Shown here: positions 29,625-41,458 of the stretch, one piece after another | Layout of the letters: the number at the start of each line of letters is the position of its first letter | Position numbering within the stretch: the first letter of the stretch is position 1 | Assembly: GCA_004332335.1 (NCBI GenBank) | Contig: SISS01000027.1 | Location: 1-64,000, forward strand | Origin: Methanoregulaceae archaeon UXB-2016 | Lineage (GTDB): Archaea > Halobacteriota > Methanomicrobia > Methanomicrobiales > Methanospirillaceae | DNA length: 64,000 bases | Direction of reading: 5' to 3' | The notes under the pieces: generated by a model | What the model saw: only the letters and a program-made list of their open reading frames with translations | Databases searched by the model: none | What the model was told of the DNA's origin: nothing | Program-made: the position numbers and the translations under genes

Positions 29625-29728
29625 GCTCCTCTGGCTCTGTCATTACTCCTACATACGGTTTTCCGCCTCGCGCGGCTTGAGGGGGCAGCTCGAGCGACTC
29701 CCCGGAGGGTGCGCGCTCCCGTGCCGCG

Positions 29729-30865
29729 CTACCCGTTCCTTTCTCCCATGATGGGCGCCGCCGGGTCCCCACCCACGCGCTTTCGCTGGGCCGTGCCGTA
29801 CCCGGTCACGACCTGGAGATGGGGGCCGAACGCGGCGTCGAGGGCCGGGTCGCCCGTATCGATATGGAGGGCGGGAGTGCGGACGAGCTTGCCCGGCGTC
29901 CCGAGGAGGAGCAGGTGTCGGGGTCCAATCCGGCGGAGAACCGAAGGCGTGCAGACCTGGGTCCCGCGCCCGAGCACGAAGCCCTGTGCGCCGATCACGG
30001 AGAGGACCAGCCGCGCCTCCCCGACCATCTCGAGCTGGGCGAGGAGCGCGTTCTCGTCCAGGTCGGCCTTGATGAGGCGGCCGTCGAGGACTGCGTCGAA
30101 GCCGAGCAGGGTCGTCTCGAGGCCGAGGTGTCGACCCACCGCTCCCGTGGTCGTGCCGGGCCCCAGGATGTAGAGGACGCCGGGGAGCATCGCGTCCGCG
30201 ATGAAGGCGCCGATCGCGGCCCGTGCCCGGTCCTCGTCGGCCTCCTCGAAGACCTGCTTCGTGGCCTGGACCAGCCCCGGGGCTACGGGAGTTCGAACCA
30301 CGGCATGCAGCACGGTCCGGAGGTCGTTTGCCCGGTAGGCCGCCTCGTCCACGTCGATCACCTCGGCATCGGTGCACCGGAGCGGGCCGTCGGTGGGTAC
30401 GACGGCTCCGACCGCTGCCGGGTCGACGGCGAAGACCGAGGAGTACATCTTGACCCCGGCGGGGATGCCGAGGATCGGAACCGCCCGGCCGACCGCGTCC
30501 GCGACGTCCCGCGCGGTCCCGTCGCCGCCGCAGAAGAGGAGCAGGTCCACGCCCTGCTCGAGAATGGCACGGCAGGCGGCCCGGGTGTCCAGGGCCGTCG
30601 TCGGCACGGCGGGGCGATACACGCAGTCAAATCCGGCGATCCCGGCCGCGCTCAGGGCTGCCTCGCCCATCCCGCCCCCGGCCGTAACAAACCGGAGGGG
30701 TCGGCCCGCAAGGGGCAGGAGGGCCGCTGTTGCGCGTGCCCCCGCGGTCGGCTCGGCCCCGAGGGCCCGCGCCCGGTCCGCGAGTCCGTCCGTGCCCTTC
30801 AGCCCCACCCGGCCGCCCATGCCCGCGACTGGGTTGACCACGAACCCGACTCTCAGCTCCTGCAC
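29729..30865 (-). CDS. ATP-NAD kinase family protein (COG3199-like)
   Basis: VGFVVNPVAGMGGRVGLKGTDG, LLLFCGGDGTARDVADAVG; GTG start at 30865. Confidence 0.88.
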   Translation of the reverse strand: MQELRVGFVVNPVAGMGGRVGLKGTDGLADRARALGAEPTAGARATAALLPLAGRPLRFVTAGGGMGEAALSAAGIAGFDCVYRPAVPTTALDTRAACRAILEQGVDLLLFCGGDGTARDVADAVGRAVPILGIPAGVKMYSSVFAVDPAAVGAVVPTDGPLRCTDAEVIDVDEAAYRANDLRTVLHAVVRTPVAPGLVQATKQVFEEADEDRARAAIGAFIADAMLPGVLYILGPGTTTGAVGRHLGLETTLLGFDAVLDGRLIKADLDENALLAQLEMVGEARLVLSVIGAQGFVLGRGTQVCTPSVLRRIGPRHLLLLGTPGKLVRTPALHIDTGDPALDAAFGPHLQVVTGYGTAQRKRVGGDPAAPIMGERNG

Positions 30866-30867
30866 GC

Positions 30868-32226
30868 TCAACCGACCTTGGGCAGGCGGGAGAGTGCATC
30901 CCGGATCAGCTCCTCGGGATAGTCGTAATCGGGCAGGATGCCCGCGTAGTAGGCCTCGTACGAGGCGAGGTCGAAGTGACCGTGGCCCGTGTTGTTGAAG
31001 AGGATCGTCCTGGCCTCGCCGGTCCGCCGGCACTCGAGCGCGACATCGATCGCGGTCCGGATCGCGTGGGCCGCCTCGGGGGCGGGGATGATCCCCTCGG
31101 TCCGGGCGAAGGTCTGTGCGGCGTCGAAGACCTCGTTCTGATAGACCGATACGGCCCGGGCGACCCCGTCCCGCACGAGGCGCGAGACGATCGGCGAGAC
31201 CCCGTGGTACCGGAGCCCGCCCGCGTGGATGTCGGGGGGCACGAAGTCGTGCCCGAGCGTGAACATCTTCATGATTGGGGTCAGACCGGCCACGTCGCCG
31301 TAGTCGTAGGCATAGAGGCCCTTTGTCAGGGTGGGGCAGGCTGCCGGCTCGACGCCGATGAGCTCGACCTCGGGTTTCTTCCCTGTCAGCTTGTCTCCGG
31401 CGAACGGGAACGCGATCCCGGCGAAGTTCGACCCCCCGCCGACAGCGCCGATCACGACGTCGGGATACTCGTCGACCGAGGCGAGCTGCTCCCGTGCCTC
31501 GAGCCCGATTACGGTCTGGTGGAGGCAGACGTGGTTCAGGACCGAGCCGAGGGCGTAGTTCGTGTTCGCGTGGTTCGCCGCGTCCTCGACCGCCTCCGAG
31601 ATCGCGATCCCCAGGCTGCCCGGGGTATTGGGGTCCTTCTCGAGCACGGCCCGGCCGGATGCGGTCAGGATGCTCGGGCTCGGATGGCACTCGGCCCCCC
31701 AGACCTGCATCATCATCTTCCGGTAGGGCTTCTGCGCGTACGAGGAGCGGACCATGTAGACCGTGCAGTCCATCTCGAAGTGGCAGGTCGCGAACGCGAG
31801 GGCCGAGCCCCACTGGCCCGCGCCCGTCTCGGTGGCGAGCCGCTCTATCCCTTCCTGCCGGTTGTAGTAGGCCTGGGGCACCGCGGTGTTCGGCTTGTGG
31901 CTGCCGGCGGGGCTGACCCCCTCGTACTTGTAGTAGATCCTGGCTGGGGTCTTGAGGTACTCCTCGAGGCGGCGGGCACGAAAGAGCGGGCTCGGGCGCC
32001 AGAGCCGGAGGATGTCGATGACCTCGTCGGGAATGTCGACGAACCGCGCCGCCGTCATCTCCTGCCGGATCAGCTCTGCGGGGAAGATGGCCGAGAGGTC
32101 GCCGGGCGTGACCGGCACTCCCGTCTTCGGGTTGAGCGGCGGGTCGAGCGGGGCGGGCAGGTCCGCCTGGATATTGTACCACCTGCGGGGCATCTCGTCC
32201 TCGTCAAGGTGGATCTTGGTCTGCAT
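30868..32226 (-). CDS. TrpB-like pyridoxal-phosphate enzyme (TrpB2 type)
   Basis: [34 protein letters not shown]; start [13 protein letters not shown]. Confidence 0.9.
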   Translation of the reverse strand: MQTKIHLDEDEMPRRWYNIQADLPAPLDPPLNPKTGVPVTPGDLSAIFPAELIRQEMTAARFVDIPDEVIDILRLWRPSPLFRARRLEEYLKTPARIYYKYEGVSPAGSHKPNTAVPQAYYNRQEGIERLATETGAGQWGSALAFATCHFEMDCTVYMVRSSYAQKPYRKMMMQVWGAECHPSPSILTASGRAVLEKDPNTPGSLGIAISEAVEDAANHANTNYALGSVLNHVCLHQTVIGLEAREQLASVDEYPDVVIGAVGGGSNFAGIAFPFAGDKLTGKKPEVELIGVEPAACPTLTKGLYAYDYGDVAGLTPIMKMFTLGHDFVPPDIHAGGLRYHGVSPIVSRLVRDGVARAVSVYQNEVFDAAQTFARTEGIIPAPEAAHAIRTAIDVALECRRTGEARTILFNNTGHGHFDLASYEAYYAGILPDYDYPEELIRDALSRLPKVG

Positions 32227-32291
32227 ATACAGTGGTCGCACTGTACATATATATACATTATTGTCGCGAAATGACATTTGCCGAAGAAGCC

Positions 32292-34457
32292 CTATCGGGC
32301 TCCTCGACCCTCGCCGTCGAGCCGGCCCACGAGCTCGTCCGCCCGCTTGACCACGAGGTGCGTCCCTCCCTGGTGCGGGACCGGGGAGTAGAAGAGGACC
32401 GATCCGTGCCGATCGAGCGAGAGCGGTACGAACCCGACCCGTTCGGCCCACCGCCGGATCGCGTCCGGGATCGGGATGGTCGGGATCCGGGCCGGGGGGA
32501 TGACCGTGAGGAGGTCGACCTCGCGCCGGCCGAGGCGGGCCTGCTCGGCCTGTTCGAGCGCCCGGAGAGCGGCCTCGAGAGATCGGACGTCGCCGTGCAC
32601 GGGGTCGTACCCGCGGATCCGGTCGAGGGCGATCTGGATCGCCGGCGGCGCCGACGGATCGATCGGGAGTGCTCTCGACCCCGCTCTCTTCTCCGCCGGT
32701 CGCGGACTCCGTGCGTCCACCCGGCCGGGTGCCCGGAGCGCCCACCAGATCCCGCCACCGGCGATCAGGAAGACGGCCGCCAGGGCCACGAGGAAGTACG
32801 GGAACCACCACGAGGTCTCTTCGGCGGGCAATGTCGGCACGGCGGTCGTAACCGGAGGGGGTGCGGTCGTGGTCGTGACCGCGACCGTGGTGGCCGCGGG
32901 GGCCGTGCTCGTCACGCCCGGCGGGGTCGTCGGCCGTACGGTCGTCGCTGCCGTCGCGACCGTAGTCGCGGGAAGAGACGTGGCCGTCGCCACGGTCGGA
33001 GGCACGCTCACCTGGAGCCGGACGGAGACCGAGACCTGGCGGCCGACGGCGCCGGTCGGATCGGGGTTCGCCGTCCTGTGTTCATGATCGAGGAGCGCCT
33101 CGGCCCAGAGCTCGTACTCGCCGCCGGTGTAGGCGGTGTCGGCCGTGTTCCAGGCCGCGCCGTCCGTACCCCGGATCAGGAAGGGGGTCTGCGCGACCAG
33201 CACCCGGTCGAGGCTCCGGCGGGCCCCGCCGTCGCCCACCAGGGTGGCGCTGACCTGTCCGGCCGGGTTGCGGACCCGGATCGCGACCGGCGCCCCGGAT
33301 CCGCGCGCGGCGAAGGCCGAGAGGACGCCCGAGATCTCGAGGTTGAACCGACGGCCCTGGGGGACCTCTCCTCCCGTGACGTACCGGCCGGTCGCGGTAT
33401 CGACAAGCCTGAGGGAGATCGCGGGCTCCTCCACGACGAGGGCGAGGCTCCTGTTGCGGTCCAGGTTGTACCAGCGGCCGGGCCGGGCGCCGTGGGGGAT
33501 TGCGGCACGATGCGGGTCCTCGATGCGGAGGGTCGCCGCCGGGTCCCCCTCGGGCGCCTGGGTGTCGAACCAGCCCAGGGTCTCGCCGGCTCCGACGCCT
33601 GCGGCCGCGATATCCAGGCCGCGCTCACCCGTATAGACGGTCGCACCCGGGCTCCGGACCACGTTCGGCGCGGTCGCCGCCGGCGTGACCGGTGTATAGG
33701 TGACCGTCGAGACGGGGGTCGGGGTCGGGGTCGCAGTCACCACCGGCGTCGGAGCCCCGGGAAGGAACGGCTGGAGTGCCGCGTACCAGCGGGCCGCGAT
33801 CTTCTTCTCACCGCTCTCGGCCGGATGGATACCTGTCGGGGGCTGGTTCTCGGTGGCCCCGTCGTACCCGGAGTACATGTCCACGATCACGATCGGCGAA
33901 TCGGACGTCGAGAGGTGGGAAGCCACACCGGGGATCGCGGCGTTCAGGGCGTTCAGGTTCGGGCGGGAGATCGAGGTCGGCGGGATCTGAGCGAGCAGGA
34001 TCACGGCGCGTGGGTTTCGCGTCCGGAGCTCGCCGACGATCCCCTCGAGGTTCCGGACGCTCTCATCGGTCGGGATGTTGTTCAGCACGTCGTTCGTGCC
34101 GAGCATCACGAGGGCCACGTCGAACTCGTACCCCCCGAGCCACTGCGAGAGCCGCCCCTGTCCGGGATCGGCCTTGACCCCGTAGAGGATCCCGGCGGTC
34201 ATGTAGCCTCCGTGCCCCTCGTTCCCCTGGTCGAAGTCGTACGGGAAGTTCGGCGCGGTCCACGAGCCGACGAAGTCAACGTCCTGGCCGCGGAGCTGCT
34301 GCCAGAGCCAGTACCGGTAGGTCGGATGGCTCGCTTCCTGCGGGGTCTGGGTCGACCCCTTGGTCAGGGAGTCTCCGAGGGGCAGCACACGCACGGTCGC
34401 GTCGGCCGTACCGGCGACCAGCAGCAGGAGGAGCACGAGCAGAACGGTGCGTCGCAT
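32292..34457 (-). CDS. SGNH/GDSL hydrolase fused to DUF3821-like surface domain, TM helix and cytosolic domain
   Basis: signal peptide [65 protein letters not shown]...[30 protein letters not shown]. Confidence 0.78.
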   Translation of the reverse strand: MRRTVLLVLLLLLVAGTADATVRVLPLGDSLTKGSTQTPQEASHPTYRYWLWQQLRGQDVDFVGSWTAPNFPYDFDQGNEGHGGYMTAGILYGVKADPGQGRLSQWLGGYEFDVALVMLGTNDVLNNIPTDESVRNLEGIVGELRTRNPRAVILLAQIPPTSISRPNLNALNAAIPGVASHLSTSDSPIVIVDMYSGYDGATENQPPTGIHPAESGEKKIAARWYAALQPFLPGAPTPVVTATPTPTPVSTVTYTPVTPAATAPNVVRSPGATVYTGERGLDIAAAGVGAGETLGWFDTQAPEGDPAATLRIEDPHRAAIPHGARPGRWYNLDRNRSLALVVEEPAISLRLVDTATGRYVTGGEVPQGRRFNLEISGVLSAFAARGSGAPVAIRVRNPAGQVSATLVGDGGARRSLDRVLVAQTPFLIRGTDGAAWNTADTAYTGGEYELWAEALLDHEHRTANPDPTGAVGRQVSVSVRLQVSVPPTVATATSLPATTVATAATTVRPTTPPGVTSTAPAATTVAVTTTTAPPPVTTAVPTLPAEETSWWFPYFLVALAAVFLIAGGGIWWALRAPGRVDARSPRPAEKRAGSRALPIDPSAPPAIQIALDRIRGYDPVHGDVRSLEAALRALEQAEQARLGRREVDLLTVIPPARIPTIPIPDAIRRWAERVGFVPLSLDRHGSVLFYSPVPHQGGTHLVVKRADELVGRLDGEGRGAR

Positions 34458-34547
34458 GAATCGATCCGGTACGGTGCGCCTGCGGGGGAGATGAAGATAT
34501 GGTTCCCGTTGCATAGCTACATCCGTCTCGAACGACGAGTCTCTGGA

Positions 34548-35207
34548 ATGCAGTCCGAGCGAGATGTACGGGCGGTCCTCTTCGACCTCGATAACACCCT
34601 CGTCCGCTTCATCGACGCCCAGCGGGCGGCCTGCGCAGCCGTCGTCGATCTCGCCGGAGCCGGGTCGGTCGACGACCTCTTCGCGTTCTTTCTCCGGCCC
34701 GTGCACAACTTCGAGAGCTCGGTCCACATCCTGGACTACCTCTCGATGATCGCCTCTCCGTGCGACCCGGCGGAGGTCTGCGCCTGCTACGACCGGGCCA
34801 AGCTCGCTGCGCTCGAGCCGTACGACGGGGCGCGGGCCACGCTCGAGCGGCTATGTGAAGCCGGTATCCCGATGGCCGTCGTGACCGATGCGGACGCCGC
34901 GCACGCCGCGGCGCGGCTCGCCCGCTCGGGGCTCGCTTCCTACTTCGAGGTCGTGGTGACGCCTGACGTGACGGGCGAGCGCAAGCCGGGCGATCGAAAC
35001 TTCCTCCATGCCCTCGACTTCATCGGGGTCGAGCCGGGGGCGGCCGCGATGGTGGGCGACTCGCTCCGGCGCGATATAGAGCCCGCCAACCGACTGGGCC
35101 TCCTCTCGGTCCATGCCGCCTACGGCGACTGGAACCCCGGGTACGACTGCCTCCCCGATCACCGGCTCGACTGGATCGCAGGACTCCCGTCTCTCGTGCT
35201 CGGGTGA
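34548..35207 (+). CDS. HAD-superfamily hydrolase
   Basis: VLFDLDNTLV, VVTDADAAHA, KPGDRNFLHAL, MVGDSLRRDIEPANRLGL. Confidence 0.93.
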   Translation: MQSERDVRAVLFDLDNTLVRFIDAQRAACAAVVDLAGAGSVDDLFAFFLRPVHNFESSVHILDYLSMIASPCDPAEVCACYDRAKLAALEPYDGARATLERLCEAGIPMAVVTDADAAHAAARLARSGLASYFEVVVTPDVTGERKPGDRNFLHALDFIGVEPGAAAMVGDSLRRDIEPANRLGLLSVHAAYGDWNPGYDCLPDHRLDWIAGLPSLVLG

Positions 35208-35279
35208 ACGACCTCCCCTTCGGGGTCCCCTGACGGTCCGGCCGAAACCTTTTACGCGCGCCCGTTCATCCCCTGCCTG

Positions 35280-36956
35280 ATGCCATCACCTGCCGGCGTG
35301 ATGCGAGAGCAGCGGATCGCCTACTTCACGATGGAGTGCGGGGTGCTCTCCCAGATCCCGACCTATGCCGGCGGTCTCGGCGTGCTCGCCGGAGACATCA
35401 TCCGCTCGAGCGCCGACCTCCGCATCCCGCTCATCGGGGTGACGCTCGTCAGCCGCCACGGCTACTTCCACCAGGAGATCGACGAGGTGGGGCAGCAGCA
35501 TGAGCGGCCGTTCATGTGGGACCCGGCCCGGTTTCTGGAGGATATGGGCGTCCGCGTTGCGGTCCGGATCGGGGGGCGCGATATCCAGGTCCGCGCCTGG
35601 CAGTTCGTCCAGCAGAGCCTGACGGGCGGGCGCGTGCCGCTCCTCTTTCTCGACACGGATCTCCCGGAGAACGATCCAGCCGACCGTGCGATCACGAACC
35701 GGCTCTACGGCCATGACCGCCGGATTCGCTTCGCACAGGAGTGTGTTCTGGGGTTCGGCGGCGTTCGGATCCTACAGGCCCTCGGGAACTCGATCCGGAA
35801 GTACCACATGAACGAGGGCCACTCGGCCCTCCTCGCGCTCGAGCTCCTGCAGCGCCACGGCATGGACGAGACCGAGGTCCGGGAGCGGTGCGTCTTCACG
35901 ACGCACACTCCGATCGAGGCCGGCCACGACCGATTCGATTACGCCCTCGTGGACGCCCTGATCGAGGACAACCCGACCTGGCAACTCCTCCGGCAGTACT
36001 GCCGGCGAGGAGGAGCTGAACATGACCCTGTTCGCGCTCAGGCTCTCGGCATATGTGAACGGGGTCGCAAAACGGCACGGCGAGATCTCGACCAGGATGT
36101 TCCGGGGCTATACGATCCATGCGATCACGAACGGCGTCCACTCCTTCACCTGGACCTCCCGCCCTTCCGTCGCCTCTTCGACCGCTATCTCCTGGGATGG
36201 GCGAACGAGCCCGAGCTGCTGGTCCGGCAGCAGATCATCCCGAACGCGTTCGTCTGGCAGGCACACGAGGCGGCCAAGCAATCGCTCGTCGAGTACGCGA
36301 ACAGGCTGACCGGCAGCTCGCTCTGCCCTGAGACCCTGACCCTCGGATTCGCACGACGGTTCACCGCGTACAAGCGGCCGGTCCTCCTCTTCTCGGACCT
36401 GGAGCGGCTCCGCAAGGTTGCCGGCTGCAGGCGGATCCAGGTCATGCTGGCCGGCAAGGCCTACCCGACGGACGAGGAAGGAAAACGGCTGATCAGAGAG
36501 GTGCACCGCATTCGCGACGAGCTCGCGGGCGAGATCGAGGTGGCCTTCCTCCCGGACTACGACATGGACATCGCCGCGCGGATGGTGGCCGGGGTCGACA
36601 TCTGGCTGAACACCCCCGAGCGGCCGATGGAGGCCTCGGGCACGAGCGGGATGAAGGCCGCCCACAACGGTGTGCCCAACTTCTCGGTCCTGGACGGCTG
36701 GTGGATCGAGGGCTGTATTGAGGACGTGACTGGCTGGGCGATCGGGCCGCCCCCTGAGGCCGAGGTGTCGCGCGACGAGGGGCTGGTGTGGGAGCTCGAC
36801 GACCTCTACAACAAGCTCGGTTACGTCATCCGGCCGCTCTACTACCGGTGTCGGGACGAGTGGATCGAGATGATGAACAACGCGATTGGCACGGTCGCCT
36901 ACTACTTCAACACCCACAGGATGATGCGACGATACGTGACCGAGGCCTATCCCTGA
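35280..36956 (+). CDS. glgP: alpha-glucan phosphorylase family protein; internal region ~36000-36165 out of frame
   Basis: [66 protein letters not shown]; missing middle found in +1 frame 36022-36160. Confidence 0.88.
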   Translation: MPSPAGVMREQRIAYFTMECGVLSQIPTYAGGLGVLAGDIIRSSADLRIPLIGVTLVSRHGYFHQEIDEVGQQHERPFMWDPARFLEDMGVRVAVRIGGRDIQVRAWQFVQQSLTGGRVPLLFLDTDLPENDPADRAITNRLYGHDRRIRFAQECVLGFGGVRILQALGNSIRKYHMNEGHSALLALELLQRHGMDETEVRERCVFTTHTPIEAGHDRFDYALVDALIEDNPTWQLLRQYCRRGGAEHDPVRAQALGICERGRKTARRDLDQDVPGLYDPCDHERRPLLHLDLPPFRRLFDRYLLGWANEPELLVRQQIIPNAFVWQAHEAAKQSLVEYANRLTGSSLCPETLTLGFARRFTAYKRPVLLFSDLERLRKVAGCRRIQVMLAGKAYPTDEEGKRLIREVHRIRDELAGEIEVAFLPDYDMDIAARMVAGVDIWLNTPERPMEASGTSGMKAAHNGVPNFSVLDGWWIEGCIEDVTGWAIGPPPEAEVSRDEGLVWELDDLYNKLGYVIRPLYYRCRDEWIEMMNNAIGTVAYYFNTHRMMRRYVTEAYP

Positions 36957-36996
36957 CTCCGGCAGGTATAACGGAGCCGCCGGCGGATCGGATCTG

Positions 36997-39165
36997 ATGG
37001 ACCGATCTGCTGCCACCGATGGCCTCGCGCCCCTCCTTGCTCGGGCCGGGCTCGAGCCCGGGACGCTCTCCTCCGCGGTGGAGGGGATGCGGTGCGAGCT
37101 CTGGCTGAGGGAAGGCGAGCCCGTGGTCCTGGTCCTGGTCGAGGGGGATGCCGGGGACCGTATGCTGCTCCACCGGCTCGCGTGGTCGGCCGGATGCCCG
37201 ATCGCGCTCGTCCTCCTGGAAGGAGGGATCGGGTGGGTCGAGACCGCGTCCTCCCCTGCTGACGGGCTCAGGCCTCCGATCCGTGGCGTGAATCCGGAGA
37301 CGCTTCCGGCCTGCCTGGCGAGGCTCGTTCCGTCGCCCGTGCCGGGCGTGGTCGAAACCCTGGTCGAGCTGATGGAGGCCTGGAGGGCGCGGACGCTCCG
37401 CCGCGCCCTGGCCGAACGGGCCGACTGGAGCGAGGAGGAGCTCTCGCTCGCCGTTGAGGCGCCGCTCGTCGATCTCCTGCTCGATGGGGGAGGGACGGGC
37501 CCGGCATACGCACGCATGCAGGCTGAGCTCGACCGCGCGGGTGTCATCCTGCCGCTCGTACCGCCGGGGCTGCTCGCCCTGGCCTGGGACCGGCATCTCT
37601 GTCGGAGTATCCGCCTCCGTGGGGCCGACGCAGGAGTCGTCGGGGGCGCCGAGAGCGGTCCCGGGCCCGATCGCACCGTCCTGAGGCGGTTCGCACAGTG
37701 GGCCGGAGAAGGCCCGGAGGGCCTCCGCCGCGTGCTGTTCCCGGCCTGCGGCGCGGGCCGACTGCTCCTCCTCATGGCGGAGTGGGCGGCGGCACACAAT
37801 ATACAGATACACGCGCTCGACCCGGATCCGCGGGCGGTCCTCTTCGCCTCCCGTCTGCTCGATCGGGATCTGGGCGCACGCGTCTCCTGGATCGTCCGGG
37901 CGGCCAACCCGCTCGTCGGCATCGACCTCTTTGACGACCCCCTCGCCCGGCTTATCCCGCCCGACTCCCGTGCCCGCCTCAGGGCCATGGACTGGGAGAC
38001 CGTCTTCAGCGGGGTCAGACAGTTCGACCGCGTCGTGATCGGCGATCCTGTCCTCTCCATGACCCGCCGGCAGGAGGTCCGCCGCTACCTCGAGGAGCAC
38101 TACGCCACGGCCGGGGCAGGTACGGACCCCGCCCTGCTCCTTGTCGAGGCGGGAGCGCGGCACCTCACCGTGACAGGAAGGGTCTTTGCGCTCTACGCGG
38201 CCACCGCGCTGCGAGCTGGGCGTGCGGCACCCCTGCGTCGCTGGCTCGCTCCGCGGACCGAGGCCTCGGTCGCATCCTCGGATCCGGGGTATATCGCGGT
38301 CAGGGCGGCATCTGTTCCGGTCGAGGGGCCTATCGGGTCCGGCAGCCTCACCCGAGACCCGCCTGTCCTGAGAGCCCATCCCCGTTCGGCCCTGAATATC
38401 GACGGGTGGACGATCCACGATCCGGCCACGGCCGCCCTCCGGCGCCGGCTCGAGGCCGAGAGCGCCCCCCTCGGGGAGATCCTCCTCGGTGGGATCGGCC
38501 TGCCCCCCCCGGTCGCACTCGACACGGCGTACCTGATCGGGGCCGACGACCGGCGCCGTCTTCTGCGAGCGGACCGGCGTGCGGCCCGCGTCCTGCGGCC
38601 CGTGATCGGCCCCGAGGACCTGGTCCCGTACGGCACGGTATCGGGCGCATCCCGATTTCTGATCACGGGCCCATTGCCGAAGGGGGCCCGGCGGGTGGCC
38701 CGGGAGCTCGGAGTGGCGCCGAGCGCTCCTTCCCGCCTCGTCCTGCCGCCGATCGGTCCGCGTCTCCTCTTTGTCGAAGGCACGCGGACGCCCGCCTTCC
38801 TCTGTGACCGTGATGGCCGGGCGGTACTCACCCCGGGCATCGGCGAGCTCAGGCCGGCAAGCCTCTTCCTTCTCGGCCTCCTGCATTCGGGACCGATCGC
38901 GGCGCTCCTGGCCGATCGATGCCCCGGCGGCCTCACAGCCCGATGCCTCCTCCGGCTGCCGGTCCGGCTCCCCGATCCCTACGATCCCCGGGAACAGGCC
39001 CTCCGAGACCGGATCACCGGTCTGGTCCGGGAACGCCTGGCCGGGAACGGCTCCACGGGTCCGAACATGGTCCGTCGGCAGGAACTCGAATCCGCGATCG
39101 ATGACGCCGTGCGTGAACTCTACTTTCCGTCACCCGATCGAGAACCGGCCTTCTCGGCATCTTGA
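36997..39165 (+). CDS. TaqI/Eco57I-like N6-adenine methyltransferase-fold protein with degraded catalytic motif
   Basis: VLFPACGAGRLLLLMAEW, IHALDPDPRAVLFASRLL, ANPLVGIDLFDD, FDRVVIGDPVLS, SGASRFLI, RCLLRLPVRLP. Confidence 0.65.
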   Translation: MDRSAATDGLAPLLARAGLEPGTLSSAVEGMRCELWLREGEPVVLVLVEGDAGDRMLLHRLAWSAGCPIALVLLEGGIGWVETASSPADGLRPPIRGVNPETLPACLARLVPSPVPGVVETLVELMEAWRARTLRRALAERADWSEEELSLAVEAPLVDLLLDGGGTGPAYARMQAELDRAGVILPLVPPGLLALAWDRHLCRSIRLRGADAGVVGGAESGPGPDRTVLRRFAQWAGEGPEGLRRVLFPACGAGRLLLLMAEWAAAHNIQIHALDPDPRAVLFASRLLDRDLGARVSWIVRAANPLVGIDLFDDPLARLIPPDSRARLRAMDWETVFSGVRQFDRVVIGDPVLSMTRRQEVRRYLEEHYATAGAGTDPALLLVEAGARHLTVTGRVFALYAATALRAGRAAPLRRWLAPRTEASVASSDPGYIAVRAASVPVEGPIGSGSLTRDPPVLRAHPRSALNIDGWTIHDPATAALRRRLEAESAPLGEILLGGIGLPPPVALDTAYLIGADDRRRLLRADRRAARVLRPVIGPEDLVPYGTVSGASRFLITGPLPKGARRVARELGVAPSAPSRLVLPPIGPRLLFVEGTRTPAFLCDRDGRAVLTPGIGELRPASLFLLGLLHSGPIAALLADRCPGGLTARCLLRLPVRLPDPYDPREQALRDRITGLVRERLAGNGSTGPNMVRRQELESAIDDAVRELYFPSPDREPAFSAS

Positions 39166-39467
39166 TATACGAGACCCATCAGAATGAGTGCAGTCGCCAC
39201 GGCCAGGATTCCTTTTTAGGGAAGGGAGTACCAATCGTCTCCGAAGATGCCACGGGCATCAACGGGCTGGAGGCAGATCCCAGAGGCCTCCTCTCCGTGG
39301 ACACCCTCGCTCGTCGGGGTGACCCCAACGACAGTGAACAGCGACAGGTGTGCGAACCAGGGGACTGTGCACTTGCTTGAGACCATGAAGCGTAGCACGA
39401 AACCATCCCGGGTGCGGGGCGGCCACCAGCAGGCCGTGTCAGATCAGGCCGCAGGGAAGACCGGAGC

Positions 39468-40931
39468 ATGAGCGAAAGGCGGGATCCGTACCGGATCTGT
39501 GTCGAATCCACGAGCGTGGGTGCGGTCATCACGGCCCTCGACGGAACGATCCTCTCTGCCGACGCTTGTTTTGCCGGGCTCGCAGGCACGGCCTGCACGG
39601 ACCTGATCGGCGCCCCGTTCGAACGGTATGTCTGCCCGGAGGACCGCGACCTCTTCACGGCCCTCCTCTGCAATGGAAAGACGGATCGGATCCGCAGCGA
39701 GATCCGGTTCTGCCCGAACGGAGGCGGGCCGGTCCCGGTCTACCTCTCGATCAGCCCCTGTTGCCCGGGGGATGCGGCTGGCCTCTCCATCGTGGTGTCG
39801 GACCTCTCGGGGCAGAAGCGGCTCGGCGGCCTGCTCGGGAGCGAGGGCCTGGCACAGTTGATCCTCGAACAGGCCGCCGACCCGATCGTGGTCCTGGGGC
39901 CGGATGGGCGTATCCTGCTGGCCAATCGGGCCGCACACGGGCTTGCCGGTCGAAACCCACTGCTCCTGCACTTTGACGAGGTCTTTTCACCCCGCCCCGA
40001 GCACGGCGCGGTGGCCGCCCGGTTCCAGGGCGGGCTCTTCGAGACGCTCGTCGCGTCCGCCCCGGAGACGCACGAGCTCCGTTGCCGTGCAGGGTCGGGT
40101 GCCTCCACACTTCTGGTGAATGCGGTCCCGGTGCAGGGGAGTGACGACGGACCGACAGGATACGTGATCTGCCTGATCGACACCTCGGCCCGGGAGGAGC
40201 ACGAACGCCGGCTCCGGAAGGCGCTCGAGGACGCCGCGAGCTCGAATCGCGAGCTCCAGCAGTTTGCCTATGCGGCGAGCCACGACCTTCAGGAGCCGCT
40301 TCGCATGATCACGAGTTATCTCCAGCTTCTCGAACGACGATATCGCGACCGGCTCGACGACGAGGCGCACGAGTTCATCGGATTCGCCGTCGACGGAGCC
40401 AGCCGTATGCAGGAGCAGATCAACGACCTGCTCGCCTACTCGCGGGTCACAAGCCGGGGAAAGCCCCCGAGCCCGGTCGATGCGCGCGATGCGCTCGCCG
40501 AAGCGCTCTCGGGTCTTGAGAAGAAACGGGGCGATACCGGGGCCGAGATCAGTGCGGGTCCCCTGCCAGTCGTGATGGCCGATCCGACACAGCTCGTCCA
40601 GGTCTTCCAGAACCTGATCGACAATGCGCTGACCTTCCGGTCGGAGGCACCGCCACGGATCCGGGTCGAGGCCGTCCGCGATGAGGGCGGGGTCCGGTTC
40701 TCGGTCCGGGATAATGGGATCGGGATCGCCCCCGAGTTTCACGAGCGGATCTTTCAGATGTTCCAGCGGCTCCACACACGCGACCGCTACCCCGGCACGG
40801 GGATCGGGCTCGCGATCGTCCAGCGAATCGTCGACCGCCATGGGGGCCGGTGCTGGGTCGAGTCGGCCGAAGGGGAGGGGTCGACGTTCTTCTTCACCAT
40901 TCCCGACGTACCCGGGAGGCCGGAGGCATGA
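39468..40931 (+). CDS. PAS-containing histidine kinase (phytochrome-type HisKA/HATPase)
   Basis: [62 protein letters not shown]. Confidence 0.93.
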   Translation: MSERRDPYRICVESTSVGAVITALDGTILSADACFAGLAGTACTDLIGAPFERYVCPEDRDLFTALLCNGKTDRIRSEIRFCPNGGGPVPVYLSISPCCPGDAAGLSIVVSDLSGQKRLGGLLGSEGLAQLILEQAADPIVVLGPDGRILLANRAAHGLAGRNPLLLHFDEVFSPRPEHGAVAARFQGGLFETLVASAPETHELRCRAGSGASTLLVNAVPVQGSDDGPTGYVICLIDTSAREEHERRLRKALEDAASSNRELQQFAYAASHDLQEPLRMITSYLQLLERRYRDRLDDEAHEFIGFAVDGASRMQEQINDLLAYSRVTSRGKPPSPVDARDALAEALSGLEKKRGDTGAEISAGPLPVVMADPTQLVQVFQNLIDNALTFRSEAPPRIRVEAVRDEGGVRFSVRDNGIGIAPEFHERIFQMFQRLHTRDRYPGTGIGLAIVQRIVDRHGGRCWVESAEGEGSTFFFTIPDVPGRPEA

Positions 40932-41458
40932 GCCCCTCTATTCGTTCGCCGTCGAGTCATGCCGCAGTTAAGGACCGGACAGAATCGAAGGTCGACCTGC
41001 CTGACTCGGAGTGGGACATGCCGCGCGAGATCCTGCTGGTCGAGGACAGCCAGGGCGACATCCGCCTGATTCGGGAGGCCCTGCGGGAGATCGGCGGGGG
41101 GCATGTCCTCCACGTGGTCAACGACGGGGTTGAGGCACTCGCCTTCCTTCGGCGAAAGGGCGCGTATGCCGCGGCACCTCGCCCGGATCTGATCCTGCTC
41201 GACCTGAACCTCCCGCGCAAGAACGGACGCGAGGTCCTCGCCGAGATCAAGGCGGACGAACGCCTGCGAGATATCCCCGTGGTGGTCCTGACCATCTCGA
41301 CTGCCGAAGAGGACATCATGACCGCGTATCGCCTGCAGGCGAACTGCTACGTGATCAAGCCGGTCAACCTCGACCAGTTCTTCCGCGTGGTCCAGTCGAT
41401 CGAACGCTACTGGCTGTCCCGGGAATGCGGCCAGGAGGGTGCGGACGATGCAGCGTGA
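40928..41458 (+). CDS. stand-alone response regulator (Rcp1-like)
   Basis: [19 protein letters not shown]...[17 protein letters not shown]...[14 protein letters not shown] 41020 is an alternative start. Confidence 0.92.
   Translation: MSPSIRSPSSHAAVKDRTESKVDLPDSEWDMPREILLVEDSQGDIRLIREALREIGGGHVLHVVNDGVEALAFLRRKGAYAAAPRPDLILLDLNLPRKNGREVLAEIKADERLRDIPVVVLTISTAEEDIMTAYRLQANCYVIKPVNLDQFFRVVQSIERYWLSRECGQEGADDAA

Noticed and set aside
32232-35207. 991-aa plus-strand ORF
   Set aside because: Most of it is antisense to the SGNH gene; only the last ~220 aa (HAD hydrolase from 34548) are real
36907-38886. 659-aa minus-strand ORF
   Set aside because: Antisense to the methyltransferase-like gene whose frame has recognisable motifs
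39165-39468. Minus-strand peptide SLFTVVGVTPTSEGVHGEEASGICLQPVDARGIFGDDWYSLP followed after a stop by TM-like KGILAVATALILMGLVY
   Set aside because: Could be a decayed gene but too short and unsupported; needs a homology search
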